A DNA stretch of 64,000 nt from the NCBI GenBank assembly GCA_027924585.1, contig BSBM01000763.1, forward strand, positions 285,001-349,000, read 5' to 3'. The DNA comes from Larix kaempferi (Eukaryota > Streptophyta > Pinopsida > Pinales > Pinaceae). Each line of letters opens with the position of its first letter. Positions within the stretch are counted from its first letter, which is position 1. This document shows positions 34,769 to 46,383 of this stretch, one piece after another. The notes under the pieces were generated by a model that ran no database searches, had not been told where the DNA came from, and saw only the letters and a program-made list of their open reading frames with translations. The position numbers were made by a program, and so were the translations under genes.

Positions 34769-35878
34769 TTGTTCGTTATCATCTGCTCGATTTACAAAAG
34801 GGAATGTGATACCTTATTCTCTCCGGAATACAATGCAGTTGCAAACTTGCAAGGATCCCTCGCAGATATACATGGTTGGATTTTAAGAATTTCAAATACA
34901 ATCATGTATATCCCAGCCTCTATGGCCGTTATTACTATGTTGCTGGGAAGGAATTGATTACCGAAGGATTTTTAAAGATTGCTAAAATGCGGATCATTGA
35001 ATCTCAGTTGAAAATCGTGATTTGAGGGTTACAAAAAATGTCTGATTGGTCCACATTTAAATATAACTGTCGGATTCCCCTCCATAGGAATTTTGGTGGA
35101 AGATTATTTGGATCATTAAATGCCCTGTGCTAGGATTTAAAATAGTAAAGAGCTACATATTTTACTGGAAGAAATCCAGAATGATACGAAGATTATGTTC
35201 GACTATAAAGATCTGCATTCGAATAAAATACTGAATTTTCTTCGGGTGAGTTACCAGTCGAGAGCTATAACTTAAGCTTGCTTTTGAATGTGCTAATATC
35301 AACTAAATTTAACTTCAGGTTTTGTTTCTTAGATCTTCTTTTTGTTCAAATATTTTGTGCTATTTAGGCCCTTTTTCCAAAATGCCCAAATATAAGTTTC
35401 TTAGATCTTCTTCCCGTTCCAACCTGTTCTGCTATTTAGCCTTTTTTCGCAATTGCTGCCCAAATATCATTAAAATTTATCGAAAGGTTTAAGTTTTGTT
35501 TCTTAGATATTCATTCTGTCCCCACCTAATTTTGATCATGAGATATACTTGTCTTCTCCTTTTGAGTTGTTACTGGCAATAGTGAATATATGCAATAAAA
35601 AAGGCACAACTGTTGATTTTCTATATTGAGATACTATAGAAATGAATTCTTTTACTCATTCTATTGACAAGTTTCTGGTCACTTAATTCACATTGTTCTT
35701 TATGATTTTTTTCAATTATACCATAAGTTTTGGGCTAATATAATTTCAGTCTTTTTCCTACTGAATTTTTTAATCTTGTACTCATTCTGTGCAGGTTAAA
35801 CTTTGTTACAGAAGTGGATGCTGGAATGCTCTCGTTTGTTGGTCGTTTTTGTGCTTGATTGGATTTTCACTTTAGGCC
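34769..35878 (+). pseudogene. Possible exons of an unrecognised host gene
   Basis: A frame near 34860-35000 reads smoothly (YPSLYGRYYYVAGKELI, then EGFLKIAKMRIIESQ) before a stop. An exon-like block at about 35795-35891 follows a TTCTGTGCAG acceptor and ends at a GTATGTG donor, with FVTEVDAGMLSFVGRF in one frame. A further exon-like block lies at about 44412-44530, after a TTAATACAG acceptor and beyond the LTR element. In-frame stops occur, and I do not recognise the protein. A plausible reading is an old gene with the 8.3-kb LTR element in an intron. Confidence 0.25.
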
Positions 35879-35930
35879 TATCTATGGAGGTATGTGATTT
35901 TTCCTTTTACCAAAATTGTGTGTTTGAGCC

Positions 35931-37704
35931 TGTAGTGCCCCTAGACTATTGTAGACATTAAGGACACCTATTGAGTGACCCAGCTGATTGAAACATTAAT
36001 AAAATAACTCCTTGATTTTATTTAGAGTATATGTATCTGGACAGTTGATGTAAATGAATGATTACATGTGTTTAACGATTAACAATGATTATGGAAAATA
36101 TGCTTATGAATGATTCTTAATGACTAGCTATATGATTGATCATGTGATGAGGACGAAGAAGGTAATTATTGACGAAATGCATGTTTGATTAGATGAATGA
36201 TTAATGTTGGAGTAAATTATAAATGCTTAACGAAGTAGCAAATTTATGAATCAAATGATGATTGTTGAGGAAAGTACTACTAATATATGTTTGTGAGAAA
36301 TGTGTGTAGCGACAGGTGAAATGGTTCACCGACGAACACACAAAGGAATATGAAGTGTCGTAGAGTACGGATAAATCACACACAGGGAGAGCGACGACGA
36401 TGTCGACTTCTGATGGAATACCATGCATGAGCATATAAGCACTGATTACCTTGCTCAAGAGGAAAGCGTGAGGGCTTACGAGGTGGGCCACGGCAGAGCT
36501 GGTCACGTACGAATTGGGGGGTGCGGAGTGAGAACGGACTCACTCCTCAATGCCATTAGTCCCTAATAACATGTAGATGGAGGATGGAAGGTAACGGCTC
36601 CTGAAATCCCTACATGAAGTTCCCGCAAGTCAAAACGAAAGGATGACGGCAGAAGGGCCTGACGGTGCGGTACCCTGTCGAGAACGGAAAGAGTGGACGC
36701 AAGGACCCAACGATGTGATACCTTGCCGAAGAATGGAAACTATGAATGACTCGACTCGATAGAGTGGTTTCATGTCGAGGAAATGAAATTAAGGAACGGG
36801 GAAGCCCAATGGCGCGTCACCGGGGTCCTAGTGAAAATGATTGTTAAACTTAACTGCATAAAAACATATAAGTTTGCACCTAGAACATTACTTAGAAATG
36901 AAGTTGAGTACTTTAGGAATTTGCACATAAATTATTACTTTGGCATTTAAATAATATTAAGTGTTATTTAGGCATTTGCACATGAAACAATATTTTGAGC
37001 ATTTAAAATAATATAAATCTTTATTTTAGGAGCAAAGTAGAATCCTAAGCATGGACACCTAGTCAACTCCACCTACACCTCAAAAGTAGGTGTTAAGTAA
37101 AATATCTAGGGGACAAACATGATAAAACTTAGGAATGTTGGTGCAACTCCTAGAAAAACTGACACATGGATGGGTGAGCATTATTAAATTGGAAATTTCA
37201 TAAAATATGCATTTACGCATGAAGCGACATGTGTCGTGTTGAATGTTCCTTTAAAAGGAAAGCTTTGGGAATGGGTAAAGGACCTACATATTGGATGATT
37301 ATCGTAATTTTGAATTGCCTCATGACTTGCTCCTATTGAGGGTTTGGCTAGAAATTTTTGTGGGGGGGAAACCCAAGCTGATTTTCTTGATTTGTTGTGT
37401 GTGAGCTCTACGACCCAAAGCTCGGGGGTGGCCATGCGACTGAAAGCATGAGCCTATGGTTGGGTGGCGAAACTAACGGCTTCTTCGCCTATGGTTAAAA
37501 CGAGCTTTGCTAGAGGAATTCTACGGAAGATGGGGACAACAGTGGACAAGACGAATCGGTTGACAGGTTATGTTTTGTTTTAATTTGCTAAGTTATTCAT
37601 TTATTTATTTTATCTTTCCTGTAAATTATGATATCTAATCTGTTTGTATCAAGCTGTTAAATTTCAGGTTCAGTTCGTGAGGACCAAACGAGAGGGGCCC
37701 TACA
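35931..37704 (+). repeat. 5' LTR of the 8.3-kb element
   Basis: It starts TGTAGTGCCCCTAGACTA and ends GGGGCCCTACA, directly before the Met-tRNA primer site. Open frames inside (for example 36201-36506, minus strand) recur in the other LTR and are not genes. Confidence 0.92.
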
Positions 37705-37706
37705 TT

Positions 37707-37718
37707 TGGTATCAGAGC
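37707..37718 (+). other. Primer-binding site, initiator Met tRNA
   Basis: TGGTATCAGAGC lies 2 bases inside the 5' LTR. It is the classical plant LTR-element primer site and fixes the element as plus-strand. Confidence 0.92.
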
Positions 37719-40700
37719 GGGTCGAGCCTTGAGGGCACCAAACTCATATTTCTATAAGGGGTTGTCGGTAAATTTGTGGAAGATTGGAATCAGCAACGAC
37801 AACATCTCTCGGATCTACATCAACTGCGGGAGCATCTTCTTATACAGGTTTTATGTAATTTAATATTTAAATTTGTTTTCATTAAGATGCATTTGAGATT
37901 TGAATGTATAATTATGCCTTCGACTAATTTCTGGAAATGTAGTTTAGTATTTGCAAATCGAAATTATTCTGTTGAGGAGATCATTGCAAATATAAAAGTA
38001 AAATTTTCTGTGTTATTTATATTTCTGTAAATGTATGTTGTTATTTGCAAATCGAAATTGATAAGAAGATGATTGCAGATCTAAAAGTAAAATTTTCTGT
38101 GTTATTCATATTTCTGGAAATGTATTTTATTATTCGCAAATCGAAATTATTTTGTCCAGGAGATGATTGCAGGTCTAAAAGTAAAATTTTCTGTATTAAT
38201 TATATTTCTGGAAATGTAAGCTTTCTTTTCAAGTTTGAAGATTTTATTATTTCCACTTTAATTAATGAATTATCTAAATTCTGGCATAGATTGTCGACCG
38301 AATGTAGAAGAGTCGGCCGATCTGCCAATCTCCTTATGGATATTCGGTATCATTCAGTTCTACATGAATCTGACCCTGTTCACTTATCTGAAACTCTGAA
38401 AGTGAAACTAGATCTTGATTTCTTTTTCCTTCACATTCTTGAAATCGTATTATCTGAGATAATTATTCTAGATCTAAAGCATGATCCTTGTTTCTTTATC
38501 TCGTCAAGTATGTCGTGACAATCATTTAGGTCTGAATGTTTAAGGAAATCGTCTTGAAACCTTGTATTAAAACTTTACCAGTTATGTGTTAGACTATGAT
38601 AACAATCGTAACCCTCTACCCGTGATTGTTGCTTTCAAGATTTATTTCTCTCTCAGCAATGCTTTTATAAATCCCACTCATGCTATTGCCTTTCCGACCC
38701 ATGACATTGACCCTGTGGAGGCATTGCGTATTTCCTGATTTAAATTGTTTTCCAGTGGCTTAAGACCTGTGCTTTACAATATTTTCTGTATTCGATCTGT
38801 TACATCTTCCTTTCCTCCTCTACGATCAACTCCCTGAAGACCGACTTGCTGCAGTTAAGTTCAGTATCCAATTTTTTTAATTAAAGACACTCAGACCGGT
38901 TGATCGCGGTCTCTTGTCATTGTCATTCTATTTCAGCAGTCATATTGTAAACGCTCATGAATTTCGATCTCACATTAGTAACCATCTCTGAGTTTTAGTA
39001 ATTCCTTAGTATGATTTGCAAGGATGGGATGGTCGATGCTCATTTTCCCATGAACCTGGACGGATCCGTTTGGGCCATGCAGCCTGAATACCTGTAAAGA
39101 AGGAAAAATAAAATAAAATAATTCCATTTATTATTAAGGTTGATCTCGGATCCTATCTTCAATCAACACTGTGCAACATCTTAGTTTATTCTGGTTGTGA
39201 CCCTCGCCTTATACCCTGACTAGGAAAGACCAGATCTACGCTACTGGCAACCCAAATCTGAGCTTCCCAGCTCGAGTCTGTTACCCTCACCTATCTTATC
39301 GGTGCTCTCCTTGCCAGTGTGAATGCCGAGTTAAACCAGTCCTCACCTATATTATCGACGGTATCCTTTCCTGGATAAACGCCGAGATTGAAGGTGTAAG
39401 CCAACTCTGGAATTCGGGAAGACTCTCTATGCCGAACTACCTCCAAACCGTTTTCAGTTAACTCCTGTAGCTCTCGCTGGAGAGCAGCCAAGCCCTAGAC
39501 AGGTGTATGACGAGTGCCGAGTTTTCAGGCATACATCGACCATCGATTTTCTTATGAAAAGATTGTGTGATTGCATTCATAATTAAATTGCAGAAGGTGA
39601 GTGTGAATCTTGGACAGTGATTTATGATCCACTTGTTTATGTATTGGCATTAATTGCATTCAGATTGGGAAGAAAAAAAAATGGTCCCGTTCGTGCTCTA
39701 CACCTTGTGGAAATCGTAACCAGCAATTTCACCTAGAATAAACTGTTAGATATCATACAGCTGTGAACTGCCAGATCTATTACTTTATGTCCACGTGTCT
39801 CTCAATGTCCTAGCCTTTATCCTCTACCGAAACCCTTAAAGTCGAACTCTTACCTTAACCTCAGTGATCGATAAAGTGCTTCATTAATCATGAATACCAA
39901 TATTACAATGTAATCTTCACATGATTGTTGAAGAGAATATTACGTAGGTACCTATTTATTTTATTTTATTTTTATACATTTGTGCTCATCTCGAATTCAA
40001 AATGCTTGAAGAGAATATTCTGTCATCTTTTTGGAATATAGAAATCAAAATCAATTATATTAAGTCTTATTTGAATTATAATAAATATCATCTTGTTTTA
40101 ATTGTATAGAAGTTAATTATGTATAATTGTGAGGAATAGAGCATAAAGAAGATGAAGATGCTATCCCCACTAGCTTAAAAATGGATTTTTTTTCTTTAAA
40201 TGTATAAATTATTAACTGGTGGAAAGGTAGGAAATACAAACATATTATGTATGTCTTATTAAAAAAAAAATGTATCATCTCCCAAGATACATAAAAGTCA
40301 ACTATATTTATAATTGTGTAGGATAGAATAGGTTGAATGGTTATCCTATTTCTTAAATTCAAATGAATACTATATTGCTAAAAATATAAAGCCACATATA
40401 CTTGTGCAGTAGAATAGAAAGCCACATATACTTGTGCACTAGAATAGAATGAAAGCAAATACGCTATCCATTACTTTTGAATTGGAGGTGTTTTTGTTTT
40501 TTTTATATAAATATATTTTAGGGTTGAATTTGTTAAGAAGGAAGTGAGCTAGTTCAATTCAATCAAATAAACATAGTTTCATTTAATGATATGAAGGTTT
40601 TATGTATGATAATTAGAAGGAATTGGGATAGTTTTATTAGAAAATGAACATATTTTATATTTGATGAATTAGATTTTATACTATAAAGACAAAGAAATCA

Positions 40701-42432
40701 AAAAGTTCAATTAAATAAAATGATTATAGTATTGAAAGGTGATACAAATACTTATGTAGATAATAAGTAGAAGGATATGTAATTAATTCAATTAAAGTAA
40801 ATGTTTATGGTTTTTATATGCATATATATTTGTTCAGTAAAATGCGATATTTCATAGAGGTTATTAGGAAGAAATTACTAATACGAAGGATTGATTATAG
40901 AAGTTGTAAAAGAAGAAATGTTATCACTTTAAATGGATATGTGGAAGGTTACTTTCAAACATCAAATTTAGATTGGTTATGTATAGACATAAAATTTATG
41001 GTTATAATGCATACCTTTTCATATGCATTTAAATGAATACAAGTGTTGGGAGAAATGATTGGAGCATATACATATACTTTCCAAGACTTCGACATATGGT
41101 CACGAGTGTTAAATAAACTTAGAAATTGGAAAATGAGATATCGATGTGACTATTTTGATGATTTGAACATGAGGATAGTGATTATACATCATGGCAATGT
41201 TTGTAAAAAAAAAGTATGGAGACGATCATCACTTTGAGATGAAAGCAATGATACTAACCATGTGAGATGGAGAAACTTAGATAAAAAGACAACTAGTTGT
41301 GGAGACTCGACTCAATGAGACTATAACAAAACATAAGATGAGACTTGGAAATCTGCCGAAAGGGTCATAAGACAACAAGAATGATGAAATAAGGTAAGGA
41401 TGTGATAAGCTCATTGATATGGACATAATATTACCAATAAAAGGAATAGGAGTTAAAGAGTAATCTGTTCGACTAAGTTGCTATGTATCGACACTTGGAA
41501 TCCTATCGAATTGAGAACCAACATGTAAGGATTTTGAAGTAGTCTTATGGGAATGGGATTTAGGACTATCTGATAGACACTCTGAACTTATTTATCTGTC
41601 ATTATAACTTACCTTCCTGTATTTTATTGAATATTGTATGGTGTTTACCTTCTCGTTTTGAAGGAAAGGATAGCCATGAATTTGAATTCATGATTGGATT
41701 TGATATGCAAAATGATGATTGGGTAACTATGGTGTGGATATGGATGAAATATAACCTCTATTTAATTTGGATATCACGGAACTTCCCAGATGAATAGAAG
41801 ATATAGGAGATCTAGTTGGGACTAACAATTATTTAATGTATTATTGGATTTGCATTACGTGAAATTACGATTAAGTCCTAAGGGTGTATTGGAACCATGT
41901 TGGATGAAAAAGAAAACTAATGATTAGAACCACTTGTGCTTGTGGCCATGATTGCTGGAGAAAAATAGAAGGGAATGGAAAGAAGATGATAATAGGAAAT
42001 TAAGATACATCCTAGCGTCAAAAGTACAAGAACAAAAATTAACTTTGGGATGAAGTTCTATTTATGAGGGGGTGTATGTAATGCCCTAAAATGACTGTGG
42101 ATCTTAAGGACACCTGTCAAGTGACTCGGCTGAACAACTTCGATTTAGTGGTCTCTTGAGCCTTGTTATGTCTTAAATGATTGAGGAAAACCTGAAGATG
42201 TGAATGACGACAATAATTGATAAATGAATTAAGGAATTAAATTATATGTGTGGAGTGGGATAATTGATTGATTACATCTTGCTTAATGATTAGCCTTGAT
42301 TGATCAAGTCAAAGTGTAGTGGGACAGTGACAGTCCCAGCTCTGCGACTAGGGAGGACGCAACTGAGATGCATCATAGACTTCTACATCTATTCTGAACC
42401 TAAGGACGAAGTTCTAAATAAGTAGGGGTGTA
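37719..42432 (+). other. Internal region of the 8.3-kb element, non-coding
   Basis: No long frame is present. Three tandem units of about 92 bases, marked by GCAAATCGAAATT and AAAGTAAAATTTTCTGT, occupy about 37929-38215. A second, looser repeat around CTCACCTAT and TTATCG lies near 39288-39360. A purine-rich AAGTAGGGGTGTA stretch just before 42433 is the likely polypurine tract. Short frames at 38045-38518 and 40818-41237 have no family resemblance. Confidence 0.7.
42077..42432 (+). repeat. Partial LTR of a related element beside the 3' LTR
   Basis: A GAAGTTCTATTTATGAGGGG tract followed by TGTAATGCCCTAAAATGACT mirrors the tract and LTR start at 42405-42450 (AAGTTCTAAATAAGTAGGGG, then TGTAGTGCCC). 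The matching AAGGACACCTG and GTGACTCGGCTGA boxes confirm LTR identity. It breaks off after a few hundred bases and a second copy of the 3' tract follows. The element therefore carries two tract-plus-LTR starts in tandem. Confidence 0.65.
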
Positions 42433-44206
42433 TGTAGTGCCCCTAGACTACTGTAGACATTGAGGGCACCTGTTGAGTGACTCAACTGATTGAAACATTC
42501 ATAAAATAAATCCTTGATTTTATTTTGAGTATGTGTATCTGGACAGTTGATGTAAATGAATGATTACATGTCTTTAACGAGTAACTATGATTATGGAAAA
42601 TATGCTTATGAATGATTGTTAACGACTAGCTATAGGATTGATCATGTGATGAGGATGAAGAAAGTAATTATTGATGAAATGCATGTTTGATTAGATGAAT
42701 GAGTAATGTTTGAGTAAATTATAAATGCTTAACGAAGTAGCAGATTTATGGATCAAATGATGATTGTTGGGGAAAGTACTACTAATATATGTTTGTGAGA
42801 AATGTGTGTAGCAACAGGTGAAATGGCTCACCGACGGACACACAAAGGAATATGAAGGGTCATAGAGTATGGATAAATCACACACAGGGAGAACGATGAC
42901 GATGTTGACTTCTGATGGAATACCATGCATGAGCAGATAAGCATTGATCAACTTGCTCAAGAGGAAAGCGTGAGGGCGTACGAGGTGGGCCACGACGGAG
43001 CTGGTCATGTACGAGTTGGGGGGCGCACAGTGAGAACGGAATCACTCCTCAATGCCATTAGTCCCTAATAGCGTGTAGATGGAGGATGGAAGGTAACGGC
43101 TCCTAAAATCCCTACATGAAGTTCCCGCAAGTCAAAACGAAAGGATGACGGCAGAAGGGCCTGATGGTGCGGTACACTGTCAAGAACGGAAAGAGTGGAT
43201 GCAAGGACCCAACAATGTGGTACCTTGCCGAAGAATAGAATCTACGAATGACTGGACCCGATGGAGTGGTGCCATGTCGATGAAATGAAATTAAGGAATG
43301 GGGAAGCCCAACGGCGCGGCACCGGGGTCCTAGTGAAAATGATTGTTAAACTTAACTACATAAAAATATATAAGTTTGCACCTAGAACATTACTTAGAAA
43401 TGAAGTTGAGTACTTTAGGAATTTGCACATAAATTATTACTTTGGCATTTAAATAATATTAAGTGTTATTTATGCATTTGCACATAAAACAATATTTTGA
43501 GCATTTAAAATAATATAAATCTTTATTTTAGGAGAAAAGTAGAATCCAAAGCATGGACACCTAGTCAACTCCACCTACACCTCAAAACTAGGAGTTAAGT
43601 AAAATATCTAAGGGACAAACATGAGCAAACTTAGGAATGTTGGTGCAACTCCTAGAAAAACTGACACATGGATGGGTGAGTATTATTAAATTGGAAATTT
43701 AATAAAATATGTATTTACGCATGAAGCGACATGTGTCGCGTGGAATGTTCCTTTAAAAGAAAGGCTTTGGGAATGGGTAAAGGACCCAGATCCTAGATGA
43801 TTATCATAATTTTGAATTGCCTCATGACTTGCTGCTATTGAGGGTTTGGCTAGAAATTTTGGTGGGGGGGAAACCCAATTTGAGTTTCTCGAATTGTTGT
43901 GTGTGAGCTCTACAAACCAAAGCTCGGGGGTGGGCATGTGACTGCAAGCATGAGCCTATGGTTGGGTGGCGAAACTAATGGTTGTTTCTCCTATGGTTTA
44001 AACGAGCTTTGCTGGAGGGATCCTATGGAAGACGCGGACAACAATGGACAAGATGAATCGGTTGACAGGTTATGTTTTGTTTTAATTTGATAAGTTATTC
44101 ATTTATTTATTTTATCTTTCCTGTAAATTATGATAACTAATTTGTTTGTATCAATTAGTTAAGTTTTAGGTTCAGTTCGTGAGGACCCAATGGGAGGGGT
44201 CCTACA
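42433..44206 (+). repeat. 3' LTR of the 8.3-kb element
   Basis: It is exactly the length of the 5' LTR (1774 bp) and collinear with it throughout. It ends GGGTCCTACA and is followed by the GAGCC target duplication. Confidence 0.92.
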
Positions 44207-44211
44207 GAGCC

Positions 44212-45415
44212 AAGTTAACTTTTGATATCACATTTGTTAAAAATATTTGCATTAAGATAAACTCTCTTCTGGTCAAAATATATGCTTTTCCTTGAGATAA
44301 GCTAATATAATACCAAATGCAAATGGCACCATAGCTTATTTGCATTTGTTATTTTATTTATCAATATGATATTGTGCTTGTTTTTCCCTTATCTTTTTTG
44401 TGTTAATACAGGAAGGAATGTATTCTTTTCCAAGAAAAACAGCGTTGGATCCCCCTGTCTTCCTCTGAATATTTTGATGGAGTCCAGCGGCTCACCGCTC
44501 AACCTACCAGCCAGCCACAATAGCGACGAGAAATCTTGAGAGACTTGACTTTATTTGAACGTGTGACCTATGGTATGATTCCCTATTTGTAACATGCCTT
44601 GGTAGAGATGGTTCAACTGATTGAGCTAACTCTTGGGGGCTATAGGGTAAGGAATGAATTATTACTTGGAATTTGCTGAAATTATTTGCTAGAGTTGTCT
44701 TGGTGTCTGCTCTTTTTAAACATTCTGAGAGACAGTCACCATTTTGGCATGTCTTCCCATTGGTTAGATTCAAACACCAACTGTTGCCTAGCAAAACGAT
44801 TTCTATGCTTTACTGTTTTTTACTATAGGTTGCTACCATTATATCTTCGTCTTGTCTACCATTAGTATATTCTATGTATTTTCATTTATCAAATTTGTGT
44901 TGTTGATGTTGGTGAAATAATTAGACAATCTCTTTTTCTAAATTCCAGGAAAATGTTGTATTAAGTAGTTTTCTTTTGGTATTTAGTAGTATCATTTCTA
45001 GAATTTAACGGTTGTCTCGTCTGTTTGTCCATTCATTTTTTTATGAAAGATAAAAGAAAATCTAATATACAAATCTTAAAGATAAGAAAAAATATTATGC
45101 TCATGAACAGAAAAACCTCCAATTTATCAGAAATTCAATTAAAACAGTATAGTAAATTTAATTTAAACAACATACCTATATTTTATTTTTAGTTAATTAT
45201 GAAGTTTTTAAAAATGTTGAATCTCAATGAGTGAGAGTTTTGGAATACCTATTTTTTTTTCAATGCTAAACCCCAATGACGAAACTGAACGCAAACGACC
45301 GAAGCCCAACAACCGAAGCCCAATGAAGTCGAGCACCAAAAAAAGGAAACCAAAACCTACCAACAGTGAACCACTGATTAAAATATCAAAGATTAAAAAA
45401 AAATTGACAAAGATT
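44212..45415. other. Mostly unassigned; one exon-like block
   Basis: After the LTR element an exon-like block at about 44412-44530 follows a splice acceptor; it is discussed with the possible host gene at 34769. The rest is AT-rich and shows no gene. A tRNA-like GGTAGAGATGGTTCAACTGA stretch near 44605 lacks a proper B box and cloverleaf, so it is not called. Confidence 0.3.
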
Positions 45416-45680
45416 ACCTACGTTGGACGATGTCCAACTCCACGACGAACGAGTACCCTACAACTTGGACGTTGTCCAACTCCACGATGAATGAGCACCC
45501 TACACTGGACGCTGTCCAACTACACAATGAACGAGCACCCTGTCAACTTCACGCTCCATGTCAGGAGGATGGAGAAAGGGGTGGCGGAACACAGGGTGGC
45601 AAAAGGGGTGGTGAAAGGGGTGACAGAACACAGGGTGGAAAAATGGGTGGAGAGAGGGGTGGCAGAATATAGGATGATCA
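45416..45680. repeat. Short tandem repeats: 42-bp unit, then G-rich unit
   Basis: A unit with TTGGACGNTGTCCAACT and CGAGCACCCT is repeated about three times between 45423 and 45540. Each unit contains a TTGGAC...GTCCAA inverted pair. A G-rich stretch follows (45566-45672), with GGGGTGGCGGAACACAGGG-type units. Open frames of 80-110 codons through this area follow the repeats and are not called as genes. Confidence 0.7.
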
Positions 45681-45825
45681 ACAGGAGGAGTCCACCAACA
45701 GGTGCAGATGGGGCCAACGTGCAGGCGGGTACAATAAGCGTCGGGTCTGGCAGCTGCAGGCGGGGTCTAGAAAGCTCCAGGCTGAAAATGACAAATGATG
45801 GCCACAACCGAGATTTTATGTAGAA

Positions 45826-46015
45826 TAATTATTCGATTGAATCATTATTCGGTCGATTAAATAATAAAATGCAGGGCATTTTCCACGGTCGGCAGTGCCT
45901 CGCATACACATCGAGGTCTCCATTATTTCTAACGTTGAACCGTTAAAGGTTATTCGGCCGAATAAATTATAGTTTATTCGGCCGAATAATCATATTTATT
46001 CGACCGAATAGCTTC
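45826..46015. repeat. Cluster of ATTCGGCCGAAT palindromes
   Basis: Perfect or near-perfect copies of TTATTCGGCCGAATAA lie near 45954, 45977 and 45998. Related ATTATTCGATTGAAT and ATTATTCGGTCGATTAA forms lie near 45827-45865. Each is self-complementary. Confidence 0.75.
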
Positions 46016-46193
46016 CGCTGTGTTTTTCAGGCACCCAATTCTCACGGAATAGACACCCATCTTCATAATTACTCATGTATCTTGTTTTTTAATAGGCAAA
46101 TTCTCACCTAAGCATAACACTTTGGATGTACACTAGTCGACACATGGTTTTATTTTCAAATATGAGTGATACCTTCATATATAAAAGGTCATA

Positions 46194-46383
46194 TGTAATA
46201 TAGTCAGATCATATTATGACAATATTAGCTTAAATTACAAAACTTTTAATAAAAAAAATTACAAGACTTGAAAACTAGTTATTGGACTAAGATTTACAAA
46301 CGAGTTCTGACAAAGCTAAACCCACCCAAACATTACAAATGGAATTTCTTAGATATGATCAGAGTGATTAAAAGTGTGGAGCA
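46194..46383 (-). repeat. 3' LTR (190 bp)
   Basis: Matches 51472-51660 through TCAGATCATATTATGA, AGACTTGAAAACTAGT and AACATTACAAATGGAATT-like blocks. On the minus strand it begins TGCTCCACAC and ends in CA. Confidence 0.75.

Larger units (their letters stand above)
35931..44206 (+). mobile_element. Complete non-autonomous LTR retrotransposon (8276 bp)
   Basis: Both ends are precise. The element begins TGTAGTGCCC and ends CCTACA, and it is flanked by a perfect 5-bp target duplication GAGCC (35926-35930 and 44207-44211). The LTRs are 35931-37704 and 42433-44206, both 1774 bp. A primer-binding site TGGTATCAGAGC at 37707-37718 matches the 3' end of initiator Met tRNA. The 4.7-kb internal region shows no gag, protease, RT, RNase H or integrase motif in any frame, so this is a LARD-type element moved by proteins from elsewhere. 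By eye the first 265 LTR bases differ at roughly 7 percent, so the insertion is old. Confidence 0.9.

Noticed and set aside
36201-36506. 101-codon frame in the LTR, repeated at 42691-43008
   Set aside because: It recurs because the LTR is duplicated. It is antisense to the element and lacks any family match.
44590-44780. Possible tRNA gene or tRNA-derived SINE
   Set aside because: An A-box-like GGTAGAGATGG is present, but there is no proper B box at the right distance and no cloverleaf can be drawn.
24900-46140. Short text TCTCACCTAA near 25035 and 46110 as terminal repeats of one large element
   Set aside because: The two copies are in the same orientation and only about 10-15 bases match, so they do not form terminal inverted repeats.
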